This document shows positions 28,495 to 36,636 of a DNA stretch of 64,000 nucleotides, piece after piece; the stretch's first letter is position 1, and the number at the start of each line of letters is the position of its first letter. The stretch is taken from NCBI GenBank assembly GCA_959607715.1, contig CAUHNN010000001.1:1-64000 (forward strand), written 5' to 3'. A model generated the notes under the pieces. It worked only from the letters and a program-made list of their open reading frames with translations, searched no databases and was not told where the DNA came from. Made by a program: the position numbers and the translations under genes. The stretch comes from an uncultured Eggerthella sp. (GTDB lineage: Bacteria; Actinomycetota; Coriobacteriia; Coriobacteriales; Eggerthellaceae).

Positions 28495-29028
28495 ATGCTT
28501 GATGAGCAGGACATAGAAAACACCCTTCTTTGCCATAGGAATATGCTGTTTCGGATCGCGTATTCCTACACAGGCTCGAAAGAGGACGCCGAAGACGTAT
28601 TTCAAGAAACATGCATCGCCCTTTTCAGAAAGCGCACGCCCTTCCGCGACAACGAGCATCTGAAAGCATGGCTCATTCGCGTCACCGTCAACGCATGCCG
28701 CAACCTTGCCCGCTCAAAGAAAAACCGTTCGGAAACCCCTCTTGATACCTCTCTTGACCATAAGTGGGGAGCGGTCGGCTCCTCCGAAGACTCGCTCGCT
28801 TTGGAGGACGCCGTCTGGAAAAGCGTGGCGTCACTGAAAGAGAGCCTTCGCATCGTCGTGATCCTCTATTATGCGGAAGAATTCACCACGAAAGAAATCG
28901 CGAAGCTGCTAAGAATCAAGGAATCAAGCGTGAGATCGCGCTTGACGAGAGCGCGCTGCTCCCTTCGTCCCCTGCTGGAAGAAGCTCTTCAGACCGATCG
29001 AGGAGGCGAAGCCAATGAAGCGGGGTAA
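28495..29028 (+). CDS. ECF-type RNA polymerase sigma factor
   Basis: A 177-residue sigma-70 family protein of the extracytoplasmic-function type. Region 2 is MLFRIAYSYTGSKEDAEDVF with QETCIALF, followed by AWLIRVTVNACRNLARSKKN. Region 4 is SLRIVVILYYAEEFTTKEIA with KLLRIKESSVRSRLTRAR. The ATG at 28495 is chosen at the family N-terminus; a TTG one codon earlier has slightly better SD spacing. Its end overlaps the next gene by 14 bases, the usual coupling of an ECF sigma factor and its anti-sigma factor. Confidence 0.92.
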   Translation: MLDEQDIENTLLCHRNMLFRIAYSYTGSKEDAEDVFQETCIALFRKRTPFRDNEHLKAWLIRVTVNACRNLARSKKNRSETPLDTSLDHKWGAVGSSEDSLALEDAVWKSVASLKESLRIVVILYYAEEFTTKEIAKLLRIKESSVRSRLTRARCSLRPLLEEALQTDRGGEANEAG

Positions 29029-29683
29029 CCACCTCGTCGTTAACGGCGGCCCGAAAGATTTCTACCTAAGCAAGGCGTTGAAAAAAACAGCTCTGCCCGA
29101 GGACAGGGCCCGCAGAATAATCGATAGCGCGAAAACCCGTCGCTCTCGACCCTTAACCAGAAGAACCCTGGGGGCCAAATGGGCGTACGCAGGAGTTGCC
29201 CTCCTGCTTTGCCTCCTGGTTGCACCAGGAAAATTCAGCGCATCGAATCTCGACGGCGGCTACGTCGTGAACCTTGAGACAAGAAGTGAAATCAAGGTCG
29301 ACAAGCTGCACCTCGAAGGCGCGACGCAACAAGGGAATGAAGCCTTCGTAACGTTCAAGGCCTCCCTCTTCTCCCCGCAAGCTCAACCCGAAGCCATAAG
29401 CCTTCAAACCCAAACCGAAGACATATCCCTTTCATGGGAAGACGCAGGAGCGAGCGGCGAGTACCAGCAATTATGCAGTCTCAAAGTGCAGAACCGCACT
29501 TTCCCAACAAATCCGTTTTTCTCCATCCGCATCACCGTCGCACTCCAAAGCGAACACGGCAGCCCCAGCGCAAAAGAGCTGAGGGACGAGGCGAAACGGA
29601 AACTGGAAGGGGCAAGCATCGAAGTCATTTCCGGGGCCGCGAGCGGCGAAACAGAAAGGAAGTCCCTCACGTTCGTCGGTTGA
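29015..29683 (+). CDS. predicted membrane anti-sigma factor
   Basis: A 222-residue single-pass membrane protein. The N-terminal 50 residues are cytoplasmic, basic and helical (ALKKTALPEDRARRIIDSAK). One transmembrane helix follows (WAYAGVALLLCLLVAP, about 56-71), then an extracytoplasmic beta-rich domain with little similarity to known sensors. No zinc-binding HxxxCxxC motif is visible, so it is not a ZAS-type anti-sigma. The assignment rests on the 14-base overlap with the sigma gene and the topology. The exported half probably senses an envelope signal and releases the sigma factor. Confidence 0.7.
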   Translation: MKRGNHLVVNGGPKDFYLSKALKKTALPEDRARRIIDSAKTRRSRPLTRRTLGAKWAYAGVALLLCLLVAPGKFSASNLDGGYVVNLETRSEIKVDKLHLEGATQQGNEAFVTFKASLFSPQAQPEAISLQTQTEDISLSWEDAGASGEYQQLCSLKVQNRTFPTNPFFSIRITVALQSEHGSPSAKELRDEAKRKLEGASIEVISGAASGETERKSLTFVG

Positions 29684-29859
29684 TATGCAACGAAAATGGT
29701 CATCTGCGGATGCGGCGCTTTCGCCCCCATGCTGAGGGTCCGCCATGCGACCTGCGCCTCTCGATTGCGCGGCAGGCACCACGGCCGGACACCAGATGGC
29801 GGGCGGCGAGCGACGCGATCCGGCGAGCATCGGGAAAAGCGTCGCTGAGCGTCCTCCGA

Positions 29860-29893
29860 AAAAGAAAAACGCTCGCCCCAGAGGAGCGAGCGT
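29860..29893 (-). terminator. terminator after the LCP gene
   Basis: ACGCTCGC (29869-29876) pairs with GCGAGCGT (29886-29893); the minus strand continues TTTTCTTTTTC. Confidence 0.8.
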
Positions 29894-29922
29894 AAAGCCA
29901 TCAACTCGAAAGCGCGAGTCGG

Positions 29923-31566
29923 CTAATTCCAATCGGAGCCAAGAACGACCAGGATGTCGCCGGAATAGGAATACGTGCCGGTGTTCTTCTTCACCGTGCC
30001 CTTGCCCAGAAGGTCAACGATGCGCTCGGCCTTCTTCTTGTCCGCATCGTCGTCATACACCACTATCGTCGAAGCGTAGTTGGAGTCGTCCGCGTTGCCG
30101 GTTTCGGCGATAACCCCTTCGGGAGTCAGCTTGGAGGCAGCCTCGCTAGCAGCCCCCGTCACCCCGCAGCCGTTTTTGACCGACACCTTCACGCCCTGAA
30201 GAGAAACGGACGAAGAGTCGCCGGAAGAGGAGTCTTCGGAAGACGATCCGTCACCGGCCGTCGACGTGGTGACGCCCGTGGCTTCATCGACCGTCGTCTC
30301 CTCGGTCGGCGGCAAGCCCTGCTTGACGCGCTCTATCATCGTATCCCAAGCGGCCTGATCGATGATTTCCCACCAGATGTTGTTCTCGTACACCGAAGTG
30401 GTCGGCAGCTGGGCGGTATACATGTTCTTGCCGACGTCCATCCCGACCATGGATTGGGCAAGGCCCACGATGCCCGAAACGCTGTAATCGGTAGTGACGT
30501 ACTCGGCAAGCGTGCTGACGGTGTTGGTCATCGTCGCGACGTCGGAGCTCATCAGCTTCTTCATGATGGCGGAAAGAACCATACGCTGGTTGGCCGCACG
30601 CAAAGCATCGCCATCGCCGTAGTCGTCGTACGCATGGCGGCTGCGGCACAGGATAAGGGCCTGCTCGCCGTTGAGCGTTTGCTGACCTGCGGAAACATGA
30701 CCACCGGCACGCGAGTCGTTGATCTCCATCGGCACGTTGACGTCGACGCCGCCGAGCGCATCGACGACAGCCTTGAAGCCATCGAAGTCGATTTCGGCAT
30801 AATGGCTGATGGGAACGCCCGCCAACTCCGAAACGGTATCGACGGCCAGAGAAGCGCCGCCGAAGGCGTATGCCGCGTTGATCTTCTGCTCGCCGTGGCC
30901 CTCGAGCGTTACGCGCGTGTCACGGGGAACGGAAACGAGCGTGACTTCCTTTTCCTTAGGATCGATGCGAGCGAGGATCATCGAGTCGGTACGGAACGTT
31001 CCGTCGAACGTGCCGCTACTAGAGCGTGCCTCGGATTTGTCCACACCGATGAGCAGCATGTAGAAAGGATCGGACGGCGAGTCGGTCACCGTCAGCGAGT
31101 TGAGGAGATCCGCGTCAACGTCTTCGCGAAGGTTGTTGTCGACGCTAGCAATGTAGGCCCACGCGGCACCGATACCGCCGAGCATGACAACGGCGACGAC
31201 GGCAAGCGCGATAAGCGCTATGCGCTTGCGCTTCGCCTTCCGCTTGCGCTGGGCGTACACGACCGAGCGACTGTCGCTGCGACGAGAAGGAGAGCCGCCG
31301 GCCGGACGCACCGGCTGGGAAGAGCGCGATGCGGCACCAGGTGAGCGACGGGTGGACGAACCGTAGCTTTCCGCGCGATAAGAAGATCGCGAAGAAGCGG
31401 GATGCGATGAGTGCCCTGCGTCTCTGGCTCCGTACGAGGAACGGTCGAAAGATTCGGCCGACCTGTCGGCGCGCCTGCGCGACGTAGACGCACTCCTCCC
31501 TGCCGCGGATGAGCGAGCCTGGGAGCGCGTGCTGCGCTTTGAGGGCTTGTTATTCGAAGCAAACAT
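29923..31566 (-). CDS. LytR-CpsA-Psr family wall-polymer ligase
   Basis: Membrane enzyme transferring undecaprenyl-linked glycopolymers to peptidoglycan. The 547 residues comprise a long Ser/Arg-rich cytoplasmic region (1-110), one transmembrane helix (IALIALAVVAVVMLGGIGAA), the LCP domain with FYMLLIGVDK, FRTDSMILARID, VSVPRDTRV and CRSRHAYDDYGD (the arginines and aspartates that bind pyrophosphate), a Ser/Asp linker, and a C-terminal LytR_C domain beginning VKVSVKNGCGV. The start is uncertain because none of the candidate ATGs has a good SD. It follows the MurT-GatD gene and probably uses a polymer begun by the WecA-like transferase at 17 kb. Confidence 0.9.
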   Translation of the reverse strand: MFASNNKPSKRSTRSQARSSAAGRSASTSRRRADRSAESFDRSSYGARDAGHSSHPASSRSSYRAESYGSSTRRSPGAASRSSQPVRPAGGSPSRRSDSRSVVYAQRKRKAKRKRIALIALAVVAVVMLGGIGAAWAYIASVDNNLREDVDADLLNSLTVTDSPSDPFYMLLIGVDKSEARSSSGTFDGTFRTDSMILARIDPKEKEVTLVSVPRDTRVTLEGHGEQKINAAYAFGGASLAVDTVSELAGVPISHYAEIDFDGFKAVVDALGGVDVNVPMEINDSRAGGHVSAGQQTLNGEQALILCRSRHAYDDYGDGDALRAANQRMVLSAIMKKLMSSDVATMTNTVSTLAEYVTTDYSVSGIVGLAQSMVGMDVGKNMYTAQLPTTSVYENNIWWEIIDQAAWDTMIERVKQGLPPTEETTVDEATGVTTSTAGDGSSSEDSSSGDSSSVSLQGVKVSVKNGCGVTGAASEAASKLTPEGVIAETGNADDSNYASTIVVYDDDADKKKAERIVDLLGKGTVKKNTGTYSYSGDILVVLGSDWN

Positions 31567-31649
31567 GGGGAATATCATGGGCCGTCTTGTACAAGAGCGC
31601 AAAGCTTTTCGCCAAAAACCATACGAAGCGCCAAAAAAAGCACGATTTA

Positions 31650-31676
31650 ATACCCATTTAACACATAAATGGGTAT
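31650..31676. promoter_or_regulatory. perfect inverted repeat upstream of the LCP gene
   Basis: ATACCCATTTA (31650-31660), spacer ACACA, then TAAATGGGTAT (31666-31676): an 11-bp perfect dyad. It lies 84 bases upstream of the LCP start and 22 bases after the murT-gatD stop. No U-tract immediately follows the stem, so an operator is more likely than a terminator. Confidence 0.55.
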
Positions 31677-31698
31677 ATGCATTCGCTCGTTCCGCTAC

Positions 31699-33879
31699 TT
31701 ATTCAACGCCAAGACGCTTAGCCATGTACGCATTGGCCGCATGTTCAACCGAATCATCAAGCGCCGCAAGGGCAACGGGAGCACCAAGCCTGCGCTCAAG
31801 CGCCACTGCGATCAGATAGTCGGCAACCGCCGGATTCTTGCCCAGAAGCGGCCCGTGAAGATACGTGCCGATGCAATTGCGGTAGTGCACGCCATCGCAA
31901 CCGGAAGAATCGTCGTTGCCGTGCCCGGAGTTCGACGACACGCGCCCAAACGGCACGACGTCATCCCCCAGCTTCGTGCGACCGGCATGGTTTTCGTAGC
32001 CGATGACGGGCAGCGGCGAAAGCGGGCTGGACAGGGCGATGTCGTCGATCAGCCGCTCAGGCTCGACGACAGGACGCAGCGTTTCGACGTCGAGCACAGA
32101 AAGGCCCTCGACCGCCTCGCCATCGAGGATCCACCGCGAGCCCAAGATCTGGTACCCACCGCAAATCGCGAGCAGAGGGCCGCCATCCTCAACGTAAGAG
32201 CGCAGCTCGTCGCCAAGCGCGAAAAGCCCCTCGGAGGCAAGGCGCTGCTCGCGATCGGGTCCTCCACCGAGAAACACCACATCGGCTCCGGATAAGTCGG
32301 CCCTTTCCCCGTAGCGGACTTCCTTCACCTCGACGGGGATGCCCCTCCACACGCAACGACACGCGAGCACGCGGACGTTGCCGCCGTCGCCGTAAAGGTT
32401 GAGAAGGTCGGGATACAGATGAACGATGCGCAGGGGGCGCTCCAGCCCTTCGATCCCCTCCTGGGAAACAAGGGCACCTGCCGCCCAACGCCTACCCGCC
32501 GGCGCGACGCGAGAACCCTGCGCCGGCTCACCGGAAGACGACGATTCCTTCGATCGGGCGACGAGCGCCGAGCGCACCGCGGGAAGTGCCGTGTAGTTGG
32601 CGATCGCGTACATCTCCCATTCCGCGGGAAGGCCAAGACCGTAATCGACCATCTCGTTGACCGAATCGATCGTCTGGGACTCGATGCCCGCGTACTTGAG
32701 GCGCACCTGGAGATCGTTCTTCCTGATGCCCCCCACGAAAACGACAAGCTCTTCGCTTGCCGAAAGCTCCTCGAAATCGCAATCCCAGAGCCAGGAGATA
32801 TCATGCCCATCGCCTTCGTTGTCGTTCACGAAGAAGGCGACGACCTTCTTTCCGGTCGACTGCGTTATCAGCTTCATGTTCTGGTTGAAGCCCGTGGGGT
32901 TCTTCGCCAAGTTGAGAAGCAGCGATCGTCCCTCGATCGAAATATGCTGAAGGCGACCGTTCTGCGGGTCGAACAGGTCGACCGCCTTCTGGAACACCTC
33001 GCCCGAAACCCCTGCGAGACGGGAAACGGCCCAGGCGGCCGTGATGTTGTAGACCATGTACGCACCCGCGCGCTGAGTGCGCAGGCGCGTTTCCTCGCCG
33101 CCGGCCTCTTCGACGACCGAGAAGGATATATCGCCTCCGAACACGACGTCCTTCGCCGCGAAGGCCAAGTCGGGGCGGGAGAAGCCGCAGTTCGGGCACG
33201 AGTAGACGCCAAGCTGCCCGTACTGACGGTATTCGTAGGTGAACATGGCGGAGCACCGCTGGCACATCTGGGCGTCGGCGACGCTGTTCTGCTCTTGATG
33301 GAGGTCCTCCGCGACGCCGAACGAGATCGTCGGGTTGTCGACGATCTCGGCGATGCGCGCGCACATCGGGTCGTCGGCGTTGTAGATCAGCGTCGTCTCG
33401 GGCGATTGGGCGAGCGCGCCGGCAATGGTGTTCTGCACATGATCGATCTCTCCGCATCGATCGAGCTGATCGCGGAACAGGTTGAGCAGGACGACGTAGG
33501 TGGCCTTCACCTGGGGAAGCGTGCGAGCGAGCCACAGCTCGTCGGATTCGAAGACGCCCCAGTCGGCCGTTCCCTTTGCCTGCAGGAGCGCCGTCGCCAC
33601 ACCGTAGGCAAGGTTGGCGCCGGTGCGGTTGCACACGACCGTCTTGCCCGCGCGCTCGAGGGCGTCGGCGACCACGTTGGTGACGGTCGTCTTGCCGTTG
33701 GTGCCGACCACGACGATGGAGCCCTCGGTGATCTTGCCCATCGATTCGGCGATGATGCCGGGATCGATCTTGAGGGCGATCTTGCCGGGCATGTTGGCAG
33801 CGGGGCGATGGGCGAGATGCTTCAGCCCCCACGTGCTTGCAGCGCTTGCCGCCTTGGCCCCGATCGTCCGAATGCCCAT
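31699..33879 (-). CDS. murT-gatD: fused MurT-GatD lipid II isoglutaminyl synthase
   Basis: Amidates the alpha-carboxyl of D-glutamate in lipid II using glutamine. In Staphylococcus aureus MurT and GatD are separate proteins forming a complex; here one 726-residue chain holds both. MurT part: GTNGKTT (59-65), a four-cysteine zinc ribbon (Cys206, 209, 228, 231), and the DUF1727 catalytic DGHDISWLWD (357-366). A polar linker (about 443-481) joins it to GatD (482-726) with nucleophile Cys573 in LAICGGYQ and His675 in YLHGPLL. GGAGGAG precedes the ATG. No internal start site with an SD is apparent at the junction. Confidence 0.9.
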   Translation of the reverse strand: MGIRTIGAKAASAASTWGLKHLAHRPAANMPGKIALKIDPGIIAESMGKITEGSIVVVGTNGKTTVTNVVADALERAGKTVVCNRTGANLAYGVATALLQAKGTADWGVFESDELWLARTLPQVKATYVVLLNLFRDQLDRCGEIDHVQNTIAGALAQSPETTLIYNADDPMCARIAEIVDNPTISFGVAEDLHQEQNSVADAQMCQRCSAMFTYEYRQYGQLGVYSCPNCGFSRPDLAFAAKDVVFGGDISFSVVEEAGGEETRLRTQRAGAYMVYNITAAWAVSRLAGVSGEVFQKAVDLFDPQNGRLQHISIEGRSLLLNLAKNPTGFNQNMKLITQSTGKKVVAFFVNDNEGDGHDISWLWDCDFEELSASEELVVFVGGIRKNDLQVRLKYAGIESQTIDSVNEMVDYGLGLPAEWEMYAIANYTALPAVRSALVARSKESSSSGEPAQGSRVAPAGRRWAAGALVSQEGIEGLERPLRIVHLYPDLLNLYGDGGNVRVLACRCVWRGIPVEVKEVRYGERADLSGADVVFLGGGPDREQRLASEGLFALGDELRSYVEDGGPLLAICGGYQILGSRWILDGEAVEGLSVLDVETLRPVVEPERLIDDIALSSPLSPLPVIGYENHAGRTKLGDDVVPFGRVSSNSGHGNDDSSGCDGVHYRNCIGTYLHGPLLGKNPAVADYLIAVALERRLGAPVALAALDDSVEHAANAYMAKRLGVE

Positions 33880-34214
33880 ACCCGGCTCCTCCCGTCAGTA
33901 ACGCACGATGAGATGCCCCGATCATGCGCATGTTCGCTAAACAACGTGCCCATCATATCGCTCCCTGGCTCCCCTGCGCATGTTCCACACACGACGCAGA
34001 CAACCGAACCTACTCGCGCCTTTTCCCCATCATCGCGATTCCGTCCAAAAGAGCGGCTTCATTCCTTTCCCGAAGCACGGGCGCAGAGCCGACAGGAGTA
34101 TACTCAATGGTGCATGCGTATGGGCCAAGCAGGATTCCGCGCACAGGGGGGAATCGCTCCAAGGGGGAGCGATGGATAGCCGCGCCAGTCGGCCGGCTCA
34201 AGAAACGAGGATTC
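33880..34214. other. intergenic region between murT-gatD and the CoA ligase
   Basis: Divergent promoter region of about 335 bases. TATACT at 34099 is a possible -10 for the ligase. A perfect 8-bp inverted repeat, ATCGCTCC/GGAGCGAT (34153-34160 and 34166-34173), would form a leader hairpin 41 bases before the ligase ATG. No gene is supported. Confidence 0.4.
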
Positions 34215-35849
34215 ATGATTACCGATCTAAAGGTCAACGCCGACAACAAGCGGGAGTACTACGCGAAGGGCTATTGGACCGAAAAAACGCTCAACGACCG
34301 CTGGAACGAAACGGTGGCCGCTTATCCTGACAACGAGTACGTGAGCGACAACCTCGGCGTACGCCTCACCTACGCGGAAATCGACGACAAAGCCGCACGC
34401 CTGGCATCATGGCTCCACGAGCAGGGCGTGCGCAACGGCGACGTCGTCTCCTTCCAGATGCCTCCATGGTCGGAGTTCTGCATCCTGTACGTTTCGTGCC
34501 TCAAAGTAGGCGCGGTATGCCATCCGCTTCCCGTCACGTTCAATGGCGAAGATTTGGTCTACGCCATGAACCTCGTCGAATCGAAGGCGTTCATCGCCCC
34601 GACTTTCCACCACAAGACCAACTTCGAGGACCAGATCCTCTCGGTGGTCGACCGCATCGACTCCCTTCCCAAGAATGCCATCTGCGTCCATGACAAAACC
34701 GTCGAATCCCACGGCACCATCACGCTGCGCGAGATCATCGACACGTACGAGCCCTACCGAGAGGATCCGGGCAGCGCGTCGGACGACGTCGTCCTCATCC
34801 TGTCCACTTCCGGCACCACCGGTCGCCCCAAGGCGGTTCTGATGTCGCACAACGCGCTCATCTTCTCCGAAACCACCTTCGCCAAGGGCCTTGGGCTCAC
34901 CCATGACGACGTCATGTTCATGCCCGCCCCGCTCAACCACGCCACCGGTTTCAACCATGGCCTCATCACTCCGCTTCTCCTCGGCGGCCGCGTCGTGCTG
35001 CAGCAGGAGTTCCGCGCGCGCGAGGCTATCGACATCGTGAACGCCGAGGGCGTCACCTGGTCGATGGGCGCAACCCCGTTCATCTTCGACCTGCTCAACT
35101 GCGCCGAGGAAAACGACCTTGCCTTCGAAACGCTCAAGCTTTACATCTGCGGCGGCGCCCCCGTGCCCGGCTCCATGGTGCACCGCGCCGACAAGCATAG
35201 CCTCAAGCTGTGCGAATGCTACGGTTCCACGGAGAGCTGCCCCCATCTGGCCGTTCCCCCCGCGCATTGCCTTGAATGGAACGGCAACTGGTCCGGCGTC
35301 GCCTTCGAGGGCATCGAAGTGAAAGTCGTCGACGACAAGGGCAACGAAGTGCCTCACGGCACCCAGGGCGAAGAGATCTCGCGCGGTCCCCATATGTTCA
35401 GCGGATACCTCAAGAACCCCGAGGCAACCGCCAAGGACCTCGACGACGACGGCTGGTTCTATTCGGGCGACCTCTGCATCCAGGACGAACAAGGCCGCGT
35501 GAAGATCAACGGCCGCAAGAAGGAGATCCTTATCCGCGGCGGCATCAACATCTCCGCCAACGAGGTCGACGACAATCTCACCGGCTGCCCGGGCATCGGC
35601 GCCCACGCGACCATCGGCCTGCCCGACGATCGTCTCGGCGAGCGCATATGCACCTTCATCGTCCAAGACGGCGACGTCGAGCCCACCCTCGACTCCATCG
35701 CCGCGTACCTCGATTCGATCGGCGTCGCCAAGCGTCTGCGCCCCGAGCACATCGAGTTCATCGACGAGATCCCGATGACCGAATCCGGCAAGGTCAAGCG
35801 TCATCAGCTCTCCGACGAGCTGGCGCGCCGCTTGGAACAGCACGCTTAA
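34215..35849 (+). CDS. AMP-dependent acyl-CoA ligase, CaiC/FadD-like
   Basis: Activates a carboxylic acid to its CoA thioester through an acyl-adenylate. The 544 residues contain the P-loop STSGTTGRPKAVLMSH, the A5 region ECYGSTESCPH, the hinge motif YSGDLCIQDEQGRVKINGRK, and the C-terminal catalytic lysine in ESGKVKRHQL. The domain order matches cyclohexanecarboxylate, carnitine and medium-chain acyl-CoA ligases. GAGG precedes the start at MITDLKV. Its acid is unknown. CaiA/B/D-like genes start 14 kb downstream and could share a pathway, but there is no direct linkage. Confidence 0.88.
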   Translation: MITDLKVNADNKREYYAKGYWTEKTLNDRWNETVAAYPDNEYVSDNLGVRLTYAEIDDKAARLASWLHEQGVRNGDVVSFQMPPWSEFCILYVSCLKVGAVCHPLPVTFNGEDLVYAMNLVESKAFIAPTFHHKTNFEDQILSVVDRIDSLPKNAICVHDKTVESHGTITLREIIDTYEPYREDPGSASDDVVLILSTSGTTGRPKAVLMSHNALIFSETTFAKGLGLTHDDVMFMPAPLNHATGFNHGLITPLLLGGRVVLQQEFRAREAIDIVNAEGVTWSMGATPFIFDLLNCAEENDLAFETLKLYICGGAPVPGSMVHRADKHSLKLCECYGSTESCPHLAVPPAHCLEWNGNWSGVAFEGIEVKVVDDKGNEVPHGTQGEEISRGPHMFSGYLKNPEATAKDLDDDGWFYSGDLCIQDEQGRVKINGRKKEILIRGGINISANEVDDNLTGCPGIGAHATIGLPDDRLGERICTFIVQDGDVEPTLDSIAAYLDSIGVAKRLRPEHIEFIDEIPMTESGKVKRHQLSDELARRLEQHA

Positions 35850-35871
35850 TCGCCCATCAGCGCCCTTCTTC

Positions 35872-35906
35872 ACCGCCCCGATGAATTCCGTCGGGGCGGT
35901 TTTTTA
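35872..35906 (+). terminator. terminator after the CoA ligase
   Basis: ACCGCCCCGA (35872-35881) pairs with TCGGGGCGGT (35891-35900), followed by TTTTTA. Confidence 0.9.
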
Positions 35907-36085
35907 TGCACGGTGAACGGGTTACGCCCCTCGTTTCTCCCCGCAATCGAACCGCTCACCCCCGCACAATTACGCTTCGTTACCGTTCCGTTACAAAGAG
36001 ATTTACAATTCATTTGCTTTATTGGAGCAGAGAACACCTGATGAACGCAGGCATTCCTCTGTGATGGCGAAGAAAGGAGCGCGGC

Positions 36086-36604
36086 GTGGCCGAAAAAGAG
36101 CGCACCGACGTACTTGAACGCCTTGTTGCCGCCCATGGTTCTTTCTACGACATCAGACGGGACTGCCCCTTCGAAGGCAGGATCTTCCCGGCCATAGCCG
36201 AATTCCATACGTACGGCGAACAGTACGTCTTGGTGAAGAGGGCGAAGCTGTGGGAAGTCAGCAGCCATGACTTCATGTTCTTCGAGTCCCTTGAAACGCT
36301 CGACGAGGAGCTTCTTCGGTCGGAGATCGAATTCATGACGACGAAGGGTCTGCGCAAGGTCGATGCAGGGCCGAACCATATGTCCTCTGCCCTTTCGCTG
36401 GTCATCATCACCGATGAATGCACCGACGAAGCCCTCCAGATCGCGAAGAAGACGCGCTTCCGCAAGAACCATCGCCTCGGCCTGCGTGGCTGGACCGACC
36501 TGCGCCTCGCCGTGGTCGACCTTTCCCGCAACACCGTGACGACCAACGCCGCGGGAACGAAGCTCACTTCGGTTCTCGAGGGCAATTTAGCGCTCGTCAA
36601 GTAA
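36086..36604 (+). CDS. hypothetical protein upstream of cstA
   Basis: A 172-residue soluble protein I cannot assign. It has no signal peptide or membrane segment; the sequence is mixed alpha/beta with a basic patch (KKTRFRKNHRLGLRG) in the C-terminal third. The start is GTG, supported by AAAGGAG six bases upstream. It ends 32 bases before cstA and probably shares its transcript, suggesting a regulatory or accessory role in peptide or pyruvate uptake. That role is inferred from position only. Confidence 0.75.
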   Translation: MAEKERTDVLERLVAAHGSFYDIRRDCPFEGRIFPAIAEFHTYGEQYVLVKRAKLWEVSSHDFMFFESLETLDEELLRSEIEFMTTKGLRKVDAGPNHMSSALSLVIITDECTDEALQIAKKTRFRKNHRLGLRGWTDLRLAVVDLSRNTVTTNAAGTKLTSVLEGNLALVK

Positions 36605-36636
36605 CCGTCTTACAACACAGAAAGGTTCGGTAACGC

